A stretch of DNA of 64,000 bases from Neorhizobium galegae bv. officinalis (GTDB lineage Bacteria; Pseudomonadota; Alphaproteobacteria; Rhizobiales; Rhizobiaceae). Made by a program: the position numbers and the translations under genes. The first letter of the stretch is position 1; each line of letters opens with the position of its first letter. Shown here in pieces: positions 1 to 9,718 of this stretch. Location: NCBI GenBank assembly GCA_000985875.1, contig CCRI01000003.1, forward strand, positions 372,001-436,000. The letters are read 5' to 3'. The notes under the pieces are model-generated. The model did no database searches and was not told the DNA's origin. It saw only the letters and a list, made by a program, of their open reading frames with translations.

Positions 1-2
1 AC

Positions 3-392
3 GACTATGTGACGAAACCCTTCGGCATGAACGAACTCGTCGCCCGCATCCGCGTGGCGCTTCGCCACCGGCTGCAGACCCAGGGCGAAAAGCCGATCTT
101 CCAGACCGGCGAGCTTTCGGTCGACCTCGTCAAGCGCATCGTCAAGGTGGCGGACAAGGAGGTCAAGCTGTCGCCCAAGGAATACGATATCCTGCGTATC
201 CTGGTGCAGCATGCGGGCAAGGTACTGACCCATCGCTTCCTTCTCGAACACGTCTGGGACGGTCTGACAGACGTGCAGTACTTGCGCGTCTATGTGCGCC
301 AGCTTCGCCAGAAGATCGAAAAGGCGCCCGATCAGCCGCAATACATCCTGACCGAGACCGGCGTCGGTTATCGGCTGCAGGAAGGCCAATAG
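3..392 (+). CDS. kdpE: KdpE-type response regulator, C-terminal part (truncated by window edge)
   Basis: The reading frame is open from the first bases (DYVTKPF..., the end of a receiver domain, with the conserved Lys-Pro after the last strand) and runs into an OmpR/PhoB-type winged-helix DNA-binding domain. The recognition region is visible around LLEHVWDG and YVRQLRQKIE, and the protein ends in GVGYRL, a usual close for this family. The sequence fits KdpE, the regulator of the KdpFABC potassium-uptake ATPase that works with the sensor kinase KdpD; those genes would lie to the left, outside the window. The PTS IIA gene that follows 31 bases later is a usual companion of kdp in rhizobia. The assignment to KdpE rather than another OmpR-family regulator rests on this context and overall likeness. 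Confidence 0.75.
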   Translation, partial: DYVTKPFGMNELVARIRVALRHRLQTQGEKPIFQTGELSVDLVKRIVKVADKEVKLSPKEYDILRILVQHAGKVLTHRFLLEHVWDGLTDVQYLRVYVRQLRQKIEKAPDQPQYILTETGVGYRLQEGQ

Positions 393-423
393 GCGCTGCG
401 ATCCCAATCCATGGACATGACAT

Positions 424-873
424 ATGAAACTCGGTGATTACCTCCCGCCGGAGAATATCGTGCTCGATCTCGCGCCGCCGTCGAAGGCGATCCTGATCAA
501 GCAGCTTTCCATTCTCGCCGCCGAAAGACTGGCGCTGGATGCGGGCGAAATCGTCCGGGTGCTGACCAACCGCGAAACCCTGGGTTCGACGGGGATCGGC
601 GCCGGCATCGCCATTCCGCATGCGAATGTGAAGGGCCTCGATCGGCATTTCTGTCTTTTCGCGCGACTGGCGAAGCCGGTCGATTTCGAGGCGGTGGACG
701 ACGAGCCGGTCGATCTCGTATTCCTGCTCCTCAATCCGGAAAACCGCCCCGACCACCTGAACATCCTGTCCTGCATCGCGCGGCGCGTGCGCGAGGAGGA
801 AACCGCTGCAGCCATACGTCGTGTGCCGACACCGCAGGATGTCTATTCGAGGCTCTGCCCCTTAAATGCATGA
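424..873 (+). CDS. PTS IIA (PtsN-like) domain protein
   Basis: 149-residue single-domain protein of the PTS EIIA type 2 (fructose/nitrogen-PTS) family. The phosphorylatable histidine is visible in GIAIPHANV, after the characteristic NRE..GSTGIG segment, and the later VFLLLNPEN...HL stretch is also typical. Nitrogen-PTS IIA proteins do not carry sugar; they regulate potassium transport and KdpD/KdpE by protein contact. Its place directly after kdpE fits such a role, possibly as a second IIANtr beside the ptsN that normally lies next to rpoN. No clear Shine-Dalgarno precedes the ATG, so translation may depend on read-through from kdpE. Confidence 0.8.
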   Translation: MKLGDYLPPENIVLDLAPPSKAILIKQLSILAAERLALDAGEIVRVLTNRETLGSTGIGAGIAIPHANVKGLDRHFCLFARLAKPVDFEAVDDEPVDLVFLLLNPENRPDHLNILSCIARRVREEETAAAIRRVPTPQDVYSRLCPLNA

Positions 874-985
874 TTAAAATACGGGTATGTTGGTTTAGGC
901 GAACGTAAACAACTTTTCCCTAACGTCCCTCACTGGCGGATCGCGACTCCTGAGCCGCCCTGTTGTGTCGGTTTGGGAGAGAGAG

Positions 986-2893
986 ATGACTGGTGCAATC
1001 AAATACCTGCCGGCGAGGACGTTCGTTGCCGTCGTATTTGCCGTTTTCGGTTTCGTGGGACTGATCGTCTGGGGAGAATATTCCAGTTGGAGATCCCAGG
1101 TCGCCGGTATCGAGACGGGACTGGTCCAGACGGCCAAGGCGCTGGTGCAACATGCCGACGACACGGTCGATATGGCGAGGTTTCCGCTGGCGGCGCTGAT
1201 CACCCGAATCGAGCAGGAACGCGACGTGGCGGACATGCCGGCAAAGATCACCCAGGTGATGAAACGCCAGGTCGATACCACCCCCTGGCTCGACGCCCTC
1301 GCGGTCTTGGATGCCGATGGCAGGATGGTCGCGACATCGTCTTCGATCGACGCCAGTGGCGTGAATTTTTCGGACAGGGAATATTTTGTCTTCCACCAGT
1401 CCTCCGACATGCTGGAGCCCGTATTGGGCAGGCCGTTGAAGAACAAGTTGAACGGTCAGTGGATATTGCCGGTCACCCAGAGGATCAGCAATCCGGACGG
1501 AAGTTTCGGCGGCGTTGCGCTCGCGGCATTCATCCTCACCGAATTGACCAGTTTCTTCCAGGGCTTCAGCCTGGGCAGCGAGGGCTCGTTCCTGTTGGTT
1601 CGCCGCGACGGCGTCGTGCTGGCGCGTGCGCCATTCCTCCAGACACAGCTGGGATCGAGCATTTCTTCCTACGATCTGTTCACGGACCATCTCCGCCAAC
1701 GGCATTCCGGCTCCTATCACTACATCTCTCCGATTGATGGTCTGCAACGCATAGGCGGTTTTTATCAGAGCGAGCGCAGCGGTCTGGTCGGGCTTGCCGC
1801 CGTATCCCAGTCCGAAGCGCTGGCGACGTGGATGAGGGGCGCGCGGATACGATGGATCGCCTGCCTTGTCCTGGTGGTGATCACCGGCTTCCTGGTTTGG
1901 CGTTGGCGGCGGCAGGTGATGTTGCGGCGGGCGAGCGAAGCGCTGCTGGTGGCGCGCGAAGCGGAATTCCGCCTGCTTGCGGAAGGTTCGGCCGACCTGA
2001 TCCAGCGCTTCAACGGCCATGGGATCAGGGAATATGTGTCGCCATCCGTCCGGGAGATATTCGGCGTCGACGCCGAGGCGATGCTTGGCACTCACATCCT
2101 TGAGAACCTGCACGAGGATGACCACGAGGCCGTCAACGAGGTCATGAACCGGTTGCGGGAAGGGTCGACCAGGGAAAACATGGTCGTCCGGCGCAAGCGG
2201 GCCGACGGCAAGCAGATCTGGCTCGAAACCACGCTGAACAGGCTGCCGGGCGGCACTGGCGGCATCGATATCCGCATCGTTGCCGTCACACGCGACGTCA
2301 CGCGCCAGAAGAACCTCCAGGAAGAACTGGACGCTCTCGCCAACACCGACGAGCTTACCCAGCTCGCCAATCGCCGCTCGTTCAACATCCATTTCGAGGA
2401 ACTGGTGCTGCAGGCCGCGCAGCAGCACACGCCGCTCTCCATTCTGATGATCGACGCGGACCGTTTCAAGTTCTTCAACGATACCTACGGCCACGCCGCC
2501 GGCGATGACTGTCTGCGTGCGGTTGCGAACGTCGTGCGGAACTCGATCCGCCGGTCGAAGGATCTTGCCGCCCGTTATGGCGGCGAGGAATTCGCCGTCC
2601 TCTTGCCGGACACGAATGGTGCCGGTGCATTGAAGGCGGCGGAAAACATTCGCCAGCGCGTCGCCGCGCTTCATTTGCCGCATGAGAAGAATCTTCCCTG
2701 GGGTCATGTAACGATCAGCATCGGCACCGCGACCTTCTATCCCGCAGCGGGCGTCAAGCTGACGACCGCGGAAGTATTCGAGCGCGCTGACCATGCGCTT
2801 TACCGGGCAAAGAACAGCGGTCGCAATCAGGTCGCGGCTGGCGGGGACGAAGCGACCAGGCCAACCACACAGCCGGAAATCCACCCCGTCTGA
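986..2893 (+). CDS. Membrane-bound diguanylate cyclase (Cache-PAS-GGDEF)
   Basis: About 635 residues. A first membrane helix (about 12-34) leads into a periplasmic double-Cache-like sensor domain (about 40-275). A second helix (ITGFLVW region, about 285-305) is followed by a cytoplasmic PAS domain and a C-terminal GGDEF domain. The active-site loop reads GGEEF, and an inhibitory I-site RxxD (RSKD) lies five residues before it, so the enzyme should make cyclic di-GMP from two GTP and be feedback-inhibited. No EAL domain is present. The ATG at 986 is preferred over the in-frame GTG at 965 because GGGAGAGAG lies directly upstream of it. The sensed ligand cannot be read from the sequence. Confidence 0.87.
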   Translation: MTGAIKYLPARTFVAVVFAVFGFVGLIVWGEYSSWRSQVAGIETGLVQTAKALVQHADDTVDMARFPLAALITRIEQERDVADMPAKITQVMKRQVDTTPWLDALAVLDADGRMVATSSSIDASGVNFSDREYFVFHQSSDMLEPVLGRPLKNKLNGQWILPVTQRISNPDGSFGGVALAAFILTELTSFFQGFSLGSEGSFLLVRRDGVVLARAPFLQTQLGSSISSYDLFTDHLRQRHSGSYHYISPIDGLQRIGGFYQSERSGLVGLAAVSQSEALATWMRGARIRWIACLVLVVITGFLVWRWRRQVMLRRASEALLVAREAEFRLLAEGSADLIQRFNGHGIREYVSPSVREIFGVDAEAMLGTHILENLHEDDHEAVNEVMNRLREGSTRENMVVRRKRADGKQIWLETTLNRLPGGTGGIDIRIVAVTRDVTRQKNLQEELDALANTDELTQLANRRSFNIHFEELVLQAAQQHTPLSILMIDADRFKFFNDTYGHAAGDDCLRAVANVVRNSIRRSKDLAARYGGEEFAVLLPDTNGAGALKAAENIRQRVAALHLPHEKNLPWGHVTISIGTATFYPAAGVKLTTAEVFERADHALYRAKNSGRNQVAAGGDEATRPTTQPEIHPV

Positions 2894-3058
2894 TTTGCCT
2901 GCCGCGGTCACGGCCTCGTTACCTCCTTGATAATTGCCAGATTTCGCGCTTGACGCAGGCCCGTAGGGGAATACTAAGAAATATCCCGCACGACGGCCGC
3001 TTGACCGCCGAACATCCATCCCTATCGTGTTCGCCGCGCGGCGTTCCCAGGTGAATCC

Positions 3059-4519
3059 ATGACCCATCCAAGCTCCAACCGGGCGCTCGTCATTGCGGCC
3101 GTCATGGCAAGCATGGCGATGATCGCAATCGAGGCGACGATCGTTTCGACGGCCATGCCGCAGATCGCTGCCCAGCTCGGCCAGTTGAACCTCTACAGCT
3201 GGGTCTTCTCGTCCTTCCTTCTCGCCCAGACGGCGACGACCGTGGTGTTCGGCAAGCTCTCCGATATCTACGGCCGCAAGCCGATCATTCTGCTCGGCAC
3301 GGCAATCTTCCTGATCGCCTCCATTCTCGCAGGTTTTGCCTGGTCGATGCCGTCGATGATCGCCTTCCGGCTCCTGCAGGGTATCGGTGCCGGCGCGATC
3401 CAGCCGGTCATCATGACGGTGGTCGGCGATCTTTATCCGGGGGCGCAGCGTGGCAAGGTGCAGGGATATCTCGCCAGCGTCTGGGCGCTTTCGGCGGTCG
3501 TCGGTCCACTGCTCGGCAGCATCATCGTCCACAACCTCCCCTGGGCCTGGGTGTTCTGGATCAATGTTCCGATCGGCATCATGTCGGCGGTGGCCTTCAT
3601 CCTTTTCCTGCATGAAGAAAAACAGACCCGCACGGCGTCGATAGACTTCCTTGGGGCGGGGCTCTTTGCCGTGGCCATTTCCGCCCTGATGATCGCGCTC
3701 ACCGAAACCGAAGGCGCCACCGCCTATATGTTCGTTTCGCTGGCGATCTTCCTTGTCAGCTTCGTGCTGTTCATCTGGCAGGAGCGGCGCGCCGAGGCTC
3801 CGATGGTTTCCCTCCAGCTCTGGCTGAAGCGGCCGATCGCGTTCGCCAATACGGCGGTCTTTCTCGCCAGCATGGCGATCATGGGCCTGACGACCTTCCT
3901 GCCCATGTACGTGCAGACGGTGCTCAACCGTTCGCCGCTGGTTGCCGGTTTCACGCTGACCATGCTGCTGGTCGGCTGGCCGAGCGGCGGGACCTTCGCC
4001 TCGCGGATGTTCCCGCGCTTCGGACTGCGGCCGTTGATGATCGCCGGCAGCGTCTTCGTTCCTGTGGGGGCGTTTCTCCTGGTTCTGCTGACGCCGGAAA
4101 GCTCACCCATCCAGGCCGGCGCCGGCTCGCTGCTGATGGGCTTCGGCATGGGCCTGCTCAATATTTCGGGCCTTGTGATCATCCAGGACAATGTCGGCTG
4201 GTCCGAACGCGGCAGTGCGACGGCCTCCAACGTCTTTTCCCGCAATCTCGGCAGCACGCTCGGCGCAGCACTTCTGGGCGCCGTGCTGAGTTACGGCCTT
4301 GCCAATTCCGTCTCGGGACCGATTACCTCCGATGAATTGCGCGATCTCTTGCAGGGGGTCGGCGGTGGGCTTGCGGCCGACTCGCCGATCCGGTTTGCGC
4401 TTCAGCATGCGCTGCACATGACCTTCATCGCCATGTTCCTGATCACAGCGTTGATCGTCGTCGCCTGCCTCTGCGTGCCGAGCGTCGCGCGGCGCACCGA
4501 GGCCGTGCAGGAAAGCTGA
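3059..4519 (+). CDS. MFS multidrug efflux transporter, DHA2-like
   Basis: 486-residue hydrophobic protein of the major facilitator superfamily with about 14 predicted membrane helices. The N-terminal IEATIVSTAMPQIA resembles the D/E-x-T-IVNVALP signature of drug:H+ antiporters. The loop 2-3 motif GKLSDIYGRKPI is the MFS motif A, and the helix 5 motif C region VVGPLLG is present. These proteins export toxic compounds using the proton gradient; the substrate cannot be predicted. AGGTGA lies just before the ATG. A strong hairpin follows the stop, so it is probably monocistronic. Confidence 0.85.
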   Translation: MTHPSSNRALVIAAVMASMAMIAIEATIVSTAMPQIAAQLGQLNLYSWVFSSFLLAQTATTVVFGKLSDIYGRKPIILLGTAIFLIASILAGFAWSMPSMIAFRLLQGIGAGAIQPVIMTVVGDLYPGAQRGKVQGYLASVWALSAVVGPLLGSIIVHNLPWAWVFWINVPIGIMSAVAFILFLHEEKQTRTASIDFLGAGLFAVAISALMIALTETEGATAYMFVSLAIFLVSFVLFIWQERRAEAPMVSLQLWLKRPIAFANTAVFLASMAIMGLTTFLPMYVQTVLNRSPLVAGFTLTMLLVGWPSGGTFASRMFPRFGLRPLMIAGSVFVPVGAFLLVLLTPESSPIQAGAGSLLMGFGMGLLNISGLVIIQDNVGWSERGSATASNVFSRNLGSTLGAALLGAVLSYGLANSVSGPITSDELRDLLQGVGGGLAADSPIRFALQHALHMTFIAMFLITALIVVACLCVPSVARRTEAVQES

Positions 4520-4534
4520 GGCTCTCGAGACGGC

Positions 4535-4564
4535 CGATATCGCCGGGCGGCGGCGATATCGTTT
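4535..4564 (+). terminator. Rho-independent terminator after the MFS gene
   Basis: Perfect 11-bp stem CGATATCGCCG / CGGCGATATCG with a 5-base loop, followed by TTT. It sits 15 bases after the MFS stop codon and also separates that gene from the convergent msrA. The short T run lowers certainty about how well it terminates. Confidence 0.65.
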
Positions 4565-4607
4565 GGCGGCGCCGCATGCCCCGCCTGCGGAATTCTGCCC
4601 TCAAGTC

Positions 4608-5336
4608 TCAGTTGCCGATGCCGGCCTGCGCGACCAGGACCGGTTTGTCGCGGTAGTCGCTCGGGAACAGCTTCTTGAGGTTCTCGATCTTCGGCAGGTC
4701 GTTATAGACGATATAGGGGTAGGTCGGGTTCTGCGTCAGGAAGTCCTGATGGTAGGCTTCCGCCGGATAGAAGGCCTTGCCGGGCTCGATGGTGGTGGCA
4801 ATCGCGGCATGGAAGACCTCGGCCTTGTTGAGCTGGTCGATATAGGCCTTGGCGACGCGGGCCTGGTCCTCGCTGGTCGGGAAGATCGTCGAGCGGTATT
4901 GCGTGCCGGTATCCGGTCCCTGGCGGTTGAGCTGGGTCGGATCATGAGCGACCGAGAAATAGATCTGCAGCAGGTGTCCGTAGGTGACCTTCTTGGGATC
5001 GAAGGTTACACGAACCGCTTCCGCATGGCCGGTCTTGCCGTAACCGACCGTCTCGTAGACGGCGGTCTCCTTGGCGCCGCCGGCATAACCGGAGACGGCG
5101 TTCTTGACGCCCTCGACGTGCTGGAACACGCCCTGGACACCCCAGAAACAGCCGCCGGCAAAGATGGCGGTTTCGGTCGCGGCCGTGCTCGCTGCCTGAT
5201 CGGCTGCGGGGGCGGGGATGGCAATTCCCTCTTGGGCGGTGGCGCTCGTCGTCGCGCCGAACGTCAGGCCGGCCAGGACCAGCGCCGTGCCGGCAAACGC
5301 GGTGAGGCTATAGGATATCTTTGTCTTGTTTTTCAT
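4608..5336 (-). CDS. msrA: Exported peptide methionine-(S)-sulfoxide reductase MsrA
   Basis: About 242 residues from the ATG at 5336, which opens a hydrophobic signal peptide (MKNKTKISYSL..., cleavage likely near ATSATAQEG) and has GGAGAC upstream. The catalytic motif GGCFWG, with the reactive cysteine, is intact, as are YGKTGHAE and the DPTQLNRQGPD.GTQYRS segment. It reduces methionine-S-sulfoxide in oxidised proteins, here in the periplasm. It is 53 bases downstream of msrB on the same strand, so the two stereo-specific repair enzymes are probably co-transcribed. Reducing power would have to come from a periplasmic thiol-disulfide partner not seen in this window. Confidence 0.93.
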   Translation of the reverse strand: MKNKTKISYSLTAFAGTALVLAGLTFGATTSATAQEGIAIPAPAADQAASTAATETAIFAGGCFWGVQGVFQHVEGVKNAVSGYAGGAKETAVYETVGYGKTGHAEAVRVTFDPKKVTYGHLLQIYFSVAHDPTQLNRQGPDTGTQYRSTIFPTSEDQARVAKAYIDQLNKAEVFHAAIATTIEPGKAFYPAEAYHQDFLTQNPTYPYIVYNDLPKIENLKKLFPSDYRDKPVLVAQAGIGN

Positions 5337-5389
5337 GGCGGTCTCCTCAACCGAAGTGAATGAAGGGGCGTGAAGGATAGGGCGGCGGA

Positions 5390-5881
5390 TCAGGCCGATA
5401 CGGCACGGAATTTCATGACCGCGCCGTTCATGCAGTAGCGCAGGCCGGTGGGCTTCGGTCCGTCGTCGAAGACATGGCCGAGATGGCCGCCGCAGCGGGC
5501 GCAATTGACGGCGATGCGGACCATGCCGAGCGTCGTGTCGCGCACCGTACCAACGGCGTTGTCGAGCGGCGCCCAGAAACTCGGCCAGCCGGTTCCGCTC
5601 TCGAATTTCGTCTCCGAGGAGAAAAGCGCCTGATCACAGCCGACACAGGAGAACGTGCCTTTGCGGTGCTCGTTGAGGAGCGCGCTGCTGCCGGGATATT
5701 CGGTGCCTTCCTCGCGCAGGATATTGTACTGCTCCGGCGTCAAAAGCTTGCGCCATTCGTCTTCGGTATGGCTGACGGGGAAAGTGCCGGCGGTCGCAAG
5801 CGCCGGGCGAATGCCCGCTGCAATCTGGGCTGTCACGAGCGCCAGCGCGCTGCCGGCCAGGAATATGCGTCTGTTCATCAT
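5390..5881 (-). CDS. msrB: Exported peptide methionine-(R)-sulfoxide reductase MsrB
   Basis: 163 residues. The start at 5881 (ATG ATG) has GGGAGG seven bases upstream. The N-terminus [14 protein letters not shown] looks like a signal peptide with a twin Arg, possibly Tat-dependent. Two zinc-binding CxxC pairs (CVGC and CARC) and the catalytic cysteine in LRYCMN are present, with [14 protein letters not shown] between them. MsrB reduces the R stereoisomer of methionine sulfoxide and complements MsrA encoded just downstream. It is the first gene of the probable msrB-msrA unit. Confidence 0.92.
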   Translation of the reverse strand: MMNRRIFLAGSALALVTAQIAAGIRPALATAGTFPVSHTEDEWRKLLTPEQYNILREEGTEYPGSSALLNEHRKGTFSCVGCDQALFSSETKFESGTGWPSFWAPLDNAVGTVRDTTLGMVRIAVNCARCGGHLGHVFDDGPKPTGLRYCMNGAVMKFRAVSA

Positions 5882-6009
5882 GGCGGAGCCTCCCGGGTCC
5901 ATAATCTGCTTCCTGCATGATTACGGAAGAGGCGTGTGATCGGTTACACACATCGACGCGAAACACCGAAACGTGATCTCGCGTCGACGCCAAGTTTCCT
6001 GAACGCGGT

Positions 6010-6039
6010 GAAGGCCCTGGCCCGGAAGCCGGGGCCTTC
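6010..6039 (-). terminator. GC-rich hairpin after xfp
   Basis: Inverted repeat GAAGGCCC...GGGCCTTC with an inner GGC/GCC extension, 12 bases past the xfp stop on the minus strand. There is no T run, so it may be a transcript-stabilising hairpin or a weak terminator rather than a classical one. Confidence 0.4.
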
Positions 6040-6051
6040 AAGGATGCGGCG

Positions 6052-8445
6052 TCAGCGTGCCGGCCATTTCCAGTCGCGGATTTCAGGCATGTCCTCGCCA
6101 TGTTCGCGGACATAGCGGGTGTGTTCCGCAAGCTTTGCGTTGAGCATGTCGATCACACCAGCCGACTTTTGCTTCAGTCCGGGCACGCGCTCGATCGCTT
6201 CGATCGCAAGATGGAAACGGTCGAGTTCGTTCAGCACCGTCATATCGAAAGGCGTCGTCGTCGTGCCCTCCTCGATGAAGCCGCGCACGTGGATATTCTG
6301 GTGGTTGGTGCGTTTGTAGGTCAGCCGGTGGATGAGGTATGGATAACCGTGATAGGCGAAGATCACCGGCCGGTCGGTGGTGAACAGCCGGTCGAATTCC
6401 TCGTCGGGCAGGCCATGCGGATGCTGGTCGCGAGACTGCAGCGCGAGCAGGTCGACGACGTTGACGACGCGGATGCTGAGCTCCGGTATCGCCTCGCGCA
6501 GCAGGGAGACCGCTGCCAACGTTTCCAGGGTCGGCACGTCACCGGCGCAGGCCATCACCACGTCGGGCTCGACCGCACCGCTCTCGTTGCTTGCCCAGTC
6601 CCAGATCCCGATACCGGCCTCGCAATGCTTGATCGCCTCGTCCATTGTCAGCCATTGCGGTTCCGGCTGCTTGCCGGCGACGATGACGTTGACGCGGTTC
6701 CAGGTCTTCAGGCAATGGTCGCCGATCCAGAGCAGCGTATTGGCATCCGGCGGCAGGTAGATGCGCACGATATCCGCCTTCTTGTTGGCGACGAGATCGA
6801 CGAAGCCGGGGTCCTGGTGGGAGAAACCGTTATGGTCCTGCCGCCAGACATGCGAGGTGAGCAGGTAGTTGAGCGAGGAAACGGGCTTCCGCCAGGGCAG
6901 CTCGCGCGACACTTTCAGCCACTTGGCGTGCTGGTTGAACATCGAATCGATGATGTGGATGAAGGCCTCGTAGCACGAGAAGAAGCCGTGCCGGCCGGTG
7001 AGCAGGTAACCTTCCAGCCAGCCTTGGCAAAGATGTTCGGACAGAACCTCCATCACCCGGCCGTCGCGCGACAGATGCACGTCGTAGGGCTCGATCCTTT
7101 CCATCCAGACGCGGTCGGTGACCTCGAAGACATTGCCGAGCCGGTTGGACTCGGTCTCGTCCGGACCGAAAATGCGGAAGTTGGAATTTTCATCGTTGAG
7201 CTTCAGCACGTCGCGCAGATATCTGCCGAGGATTTCCGTCGTCTGGACCATGTCGGCACCCCGTGTCTTCACGGGCACCGCATAGTCGCGGATGTCGGGC
7301 ACGATGAGTTCCTTGCGCAACAGGCCGCCATTGGCATGCGGGTTGGCACCCATGCGGCGCTCGCCGCCCGGCGAAAGCGCCCGCAACTCCTCCTTCAGAC
7401 GTCCGTTGGCGTCGAAGAGATCGTCCGGATTGTAGCTCCGCATCCAGTCCTCGAGGATCTTGCGGTGGCCGTCGTTCTCGCGGCAGCCGGAGACCGGCAC
7501 CTGGTGGGCGCGCCAGAAGTCTTCGACCTTCTTGCCATCGACTTCCTTGGGTCCGGTCCAACCTTTCGGGCTGCGCAGCACGATCATCGGCCAGCGCGGG
7601 CAGCCTTCGGGTGCCTTGCCCTCGCGAGCCTGGCTCTGGATCGCCCGGATGCGATCGAAAACCTTCTCAAAGGTCGCGGCCATCTGCCGGTGCATATCGG
7701 CCGGCTCATGGCCTTCCACGAAGAACGGCTCATAACCGTAACCGCGGAAAAGATGGTCGATATCCTCATCGGGCATGCGGCCGAGAACGGTCGGGCCGGC
7801 GATCTTGTAGCCGTTGAGATGCAGGATCGGCAGCACGGCGCCGTCGCGGGCGGGGTTCAGGAACTTGTTCGAGTGCCAGCTTGCGGCAAGCGGTCCGGTC
7901 TCGGCTTCGCCGTCACCGACGACGCAGGCGACGACGAGGTCGGGGTTGTCGAAGGCCGCTCCATAGGCATGCACCAGCGCATAGCCGAGTTCGCCGCCTT
8001 CGTGGACGGAGCCGGGTGTTTCCGGCGCCGCGTGGCTGGGAATGCCGCCCGGGAACGAAAACTGCCGGAACAATTTCCGCATGCCGGCCGCGTCTTCGCT
8101 GATCTCCGGATAGATCTCGCTATAGGTGCCTTCGAGATAGGTGCTGGCAACCATGCCAGGACCGCCATGCCCCGGCCCGCAGACATAGATCATGCTGAGA
8201 TCACGGTTGCGGATGATCCGGTTGAGATGCGCGTAGATGAAGTTGAGGCCGGGCGTGGTGCCCCAATGGCCGAGCAGCCGCGACTTGATATGCTCCGGCT
8301 TCAGCGGCTCCTTGAGGAGCGGATTGTCGAGCAGATAGATCTGCCCCACCGAAAGATAGTTCGCTGCCCGCCAGTATCGGTCGATGAGTGCCAGTTCCTC
8401 CGAACTGATCTCGGGCATGACGGGCGTGGCTAAGTTTAACTGCAT
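6052..8445 (-). CDS. xfp: Xylulose-5-phosphate/fructose-6-phosphate phosphoketolase
   Basis: 797 residues from the ATG at 8445, preceded by AAGGAGCAAGAAG; longer upstream frames lack such a site. This thiamine diphosphate enzyme splits xylulose-5-P (or fructose-6-P) with phosphate to acetyl-phosphate plus glyceraldehyde-3-P (or erythrose-4-P). Signature stretches are visible: [18 protein letters not shown] near the N-terminus, GPGHGGPG, the cofactor-binding [11 protein letters not shown], and [12 protein letters not shown]. Length matches the family (about 790-830). It follows ackA by 73 bases on the same strand; with ackA and pta the product acetyl-phosphate can yield ATP plus acetate, or acetyl-CoA. 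Confidence 0.96.
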   Translation of the reverse strand: MQLNLATPVMPEISSEELALIDRYWRAANYLSVGQIYLLDNPLLKEPLKPEHIKSRLLGHWGTTPGLNFIYAHLNRIIRNRDLSMIYVCGPGHGGPGMVASTYLEGTYSEIYPEISEDAAGMRKLFRQFSFPGGIPSHAAPETPGSVHEGGELGYALVHAYGAAFDNPDLVVACVVGDGEAETGPLAASWHSNKFLNPARDGAVLPILHLNGYKIAGPTVLGRMPDEDIDHLFRGYGYEPFFVEGHEPADMHRQMAATFEKVFDRIRAIQSQAREGKAPEGCPRWPMIVLRSPKGWTGPKEVDGKKVEDFWRAHQVPVSGCRENDGHRKILEDWMRSYNPDDLFDANGRLKEELRALSPGGERRMGANPHANGGLLRKELIVPDIRDYAVPVKTRGADMVQTTEILGRYLRDVLKLNDENSNFRIFGPDETESNRLGNVFEVTDRVWMERIEPYDVHLSRDGRVMEVLSEHLCQGWLEGYLLTGRHGFFSCYEAFIHIIDSMFNQHAKWLKVSRELPWRKPVSSLNYLLTSHVWRQDHNGFSHQDPGFVDLVANKKADIVRIYLPPDANTLLWIGDHCLKTWNRVNVIVAGKQPEPQWLTMDEAIKHCEAGIGIWDWASNESGAVEPDVVMACAGDVPTLETLAAVSLLREAIPELSIRVVNVVDLLALQSRDQHPHGLPDEEFDRLFTTDRPVIFAYHGYPYLIHRLTYKRTNHQNIHVRGFIEEGTTTTPFDMTVLNELDRFHLAIEAIERVPGLKQKSAGVIDMLNAKLAEHTRYVREHGEDMPEIRDWKWPAR

Positions 8446-8518
8446 CTTCTTGCTCCTTTGGGAGGGCGAGTTGATCAAAAAAATCTGTCGTGAACTGAGA
8501 GTGTGTCCCCAGCGCTGA

Positions 8519-9718
8519 TCACGAAGCGGCGGGGTGATCCTTCGCGTGCAGGACGGAAAGGCATTCCTCCGCAATCATCTTTTCTTCATCCGTGGGGATG
8601 ACGTGGACGGCAATGCGGCTTGCGGCGGTACTGATCGTGAGCGCGCTCTCTTCATTGGCGGTCTCGTCCAGCTCTACGCCCAGCCAGCGAAGTTGTTCCG
8701 TGACACTTTTGCGTATCTGCGGTTGGTTTTCGCCAATGCCGGCGGTGAAGACCAAAGCATCGAGCCCGCCGAGCGTGGATGCAAGCCTCCCGACCTCTCC
8801 GGCGATCCTGAGCGTGAAGAGGTCGATCGCCTCCCGAGCTTGCCTGCCGTCGTCCTCGATGAGCTCGCGGGTATCGCCGCTGAGGCCCGAGACGCCGAGA
8901 AGACCGGATTTATGATAGAGCATGTCTTCCAGTTCCTCGACGGATTTCCCGAGCGGGCCCAGGAAATGCAGGAGGACACCGGGATCGAGCCAGCCCGGCC
9001 TCGTCGCCATGGGAATGCCGTCGAGCGTCGAGAAGCCCATGCTGGAATCGCGGCTGAGACCGTTTTCGATGGCGCAGAGGCTGGCGCCGCTGCCGAGATG
9101 GGCGATGACGACCTTGCCGCCAGCGATGTCCGGCGCCTTGGCGGCCAGTGCACCGGCCACATATCGATAGGAAAGTCCGTGGAAGCCGTACCGTTTGATG
9201 CCCGCGTCGTGATAGGCGCGCGGAATGGCGAGGCGCCGCACGAGATCGGACTGGGTCGCATGGAAGGTGGTGTCGAAGGAGCCGGTCTGGAAGAGATGTG
9301 GCCGCAGGTGCCTGACGGCCCTGATCATCCTCAGCGCCTGGGGCTGGTGGAGCGGCGCCAGGTCCGTCAGCGACCGGACCTTGGCGATCGACTCGGTCGT
9401 CAGTTCCGCCGGACCGTCGAAGACGTCGCCGCCATGGACGATCCGATGGCCGGCGCAGGTGACGGCATCCAGATCGAAATGTGTGCCGAGTTCCCGGAAC
9501 ACTTCGTCCATCAGTTCGGCGAGATCGTCGCCGGCCTCACCCTTGAGCGGCAGCTCGAACTGCTCCGGGCCTTCCTTCAGATGCAAAGTCAGCGGATAGG
9601 TTCCGAAGTCGACGACTGCCTTGCCGATCCGCTCCGGCCTGCCGCCGTTCACCTTGAACATGCCGATCTTCACGGTCGAGGAACCGGCATTGAACGTCAG
9701 GAGAAGGTTGTCCGTCAT
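8519..9718 (-). CDS. ackA: Acetate kinase
   Basis: 399 residues, the usual length. The N-terminal [15 protein letters not shown] is the phosphate-binding strand of the acetate kinase/ASKHA fold. [24 protein letters not shown] and [13 protein letters not shown] are also family signatures. It converts acetyl-phosphate plus ADP to acetate plus ATP. Its ATG overlaps the pta stop by four bases (ATGA), so translation is coupled, and xfp follows. The three genes form an acetyl-phosphate module. Confidence 0.96.
   Translation of the reverse strand: MTDNLLLTFNAGSSTVKIGMFKVNGGRPERIGKAVVDFGTYPLTLHLKEGPEQFELPLKGEAGDDLAELMDEVFRELGTHFDLDAVTCAGHRIVHGGDVFDGPAELTTESIAKVRSLTDLAPLHQPQALRMIRAVRHLRPHLFQTGSFDTTFHATQSDLVRRLAIPRAYHDAGIKRYGFHGLSYRYVAGALAAKAPDIAGGKVVIAHLGSGASLCAIENGLSRDSSMGFSTLDGIPMATRPGWLDPGVLLHFLGPLGKSVEELEDMLYHKSGLLGVSGLSGDTRELIEDDGRQAREAIDLFTLRIAGEVGRLASTLGGLDALVFTAGIGENQPQIRKSVTEQLRWLGVELDETANEESALTISTAASRIAVHVIPTDEEKMIAEECLSVLHAKDHPAAS

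Noticed and set aside
2951..2964. TTGACGCAGGCCCG before the MFS gene as a FixK/FNR box
   Set aside because: Only the left half-site matches.
920..3613. Very long open frame on the minus strand (about 897 codons) opposite the diguanylate cyclase and MFS genes
   Set aside because: Arg/His/Asp-rich composition is that of an antisense frame in GC-rich DNA; the plus-strand genes have clear domains.
6100..8433. 777-codon frame opposite xfp, and similar frames opposite ackA and pta
   Set aside because: Shadows of strongly recognised enzymes; no domain of their own.
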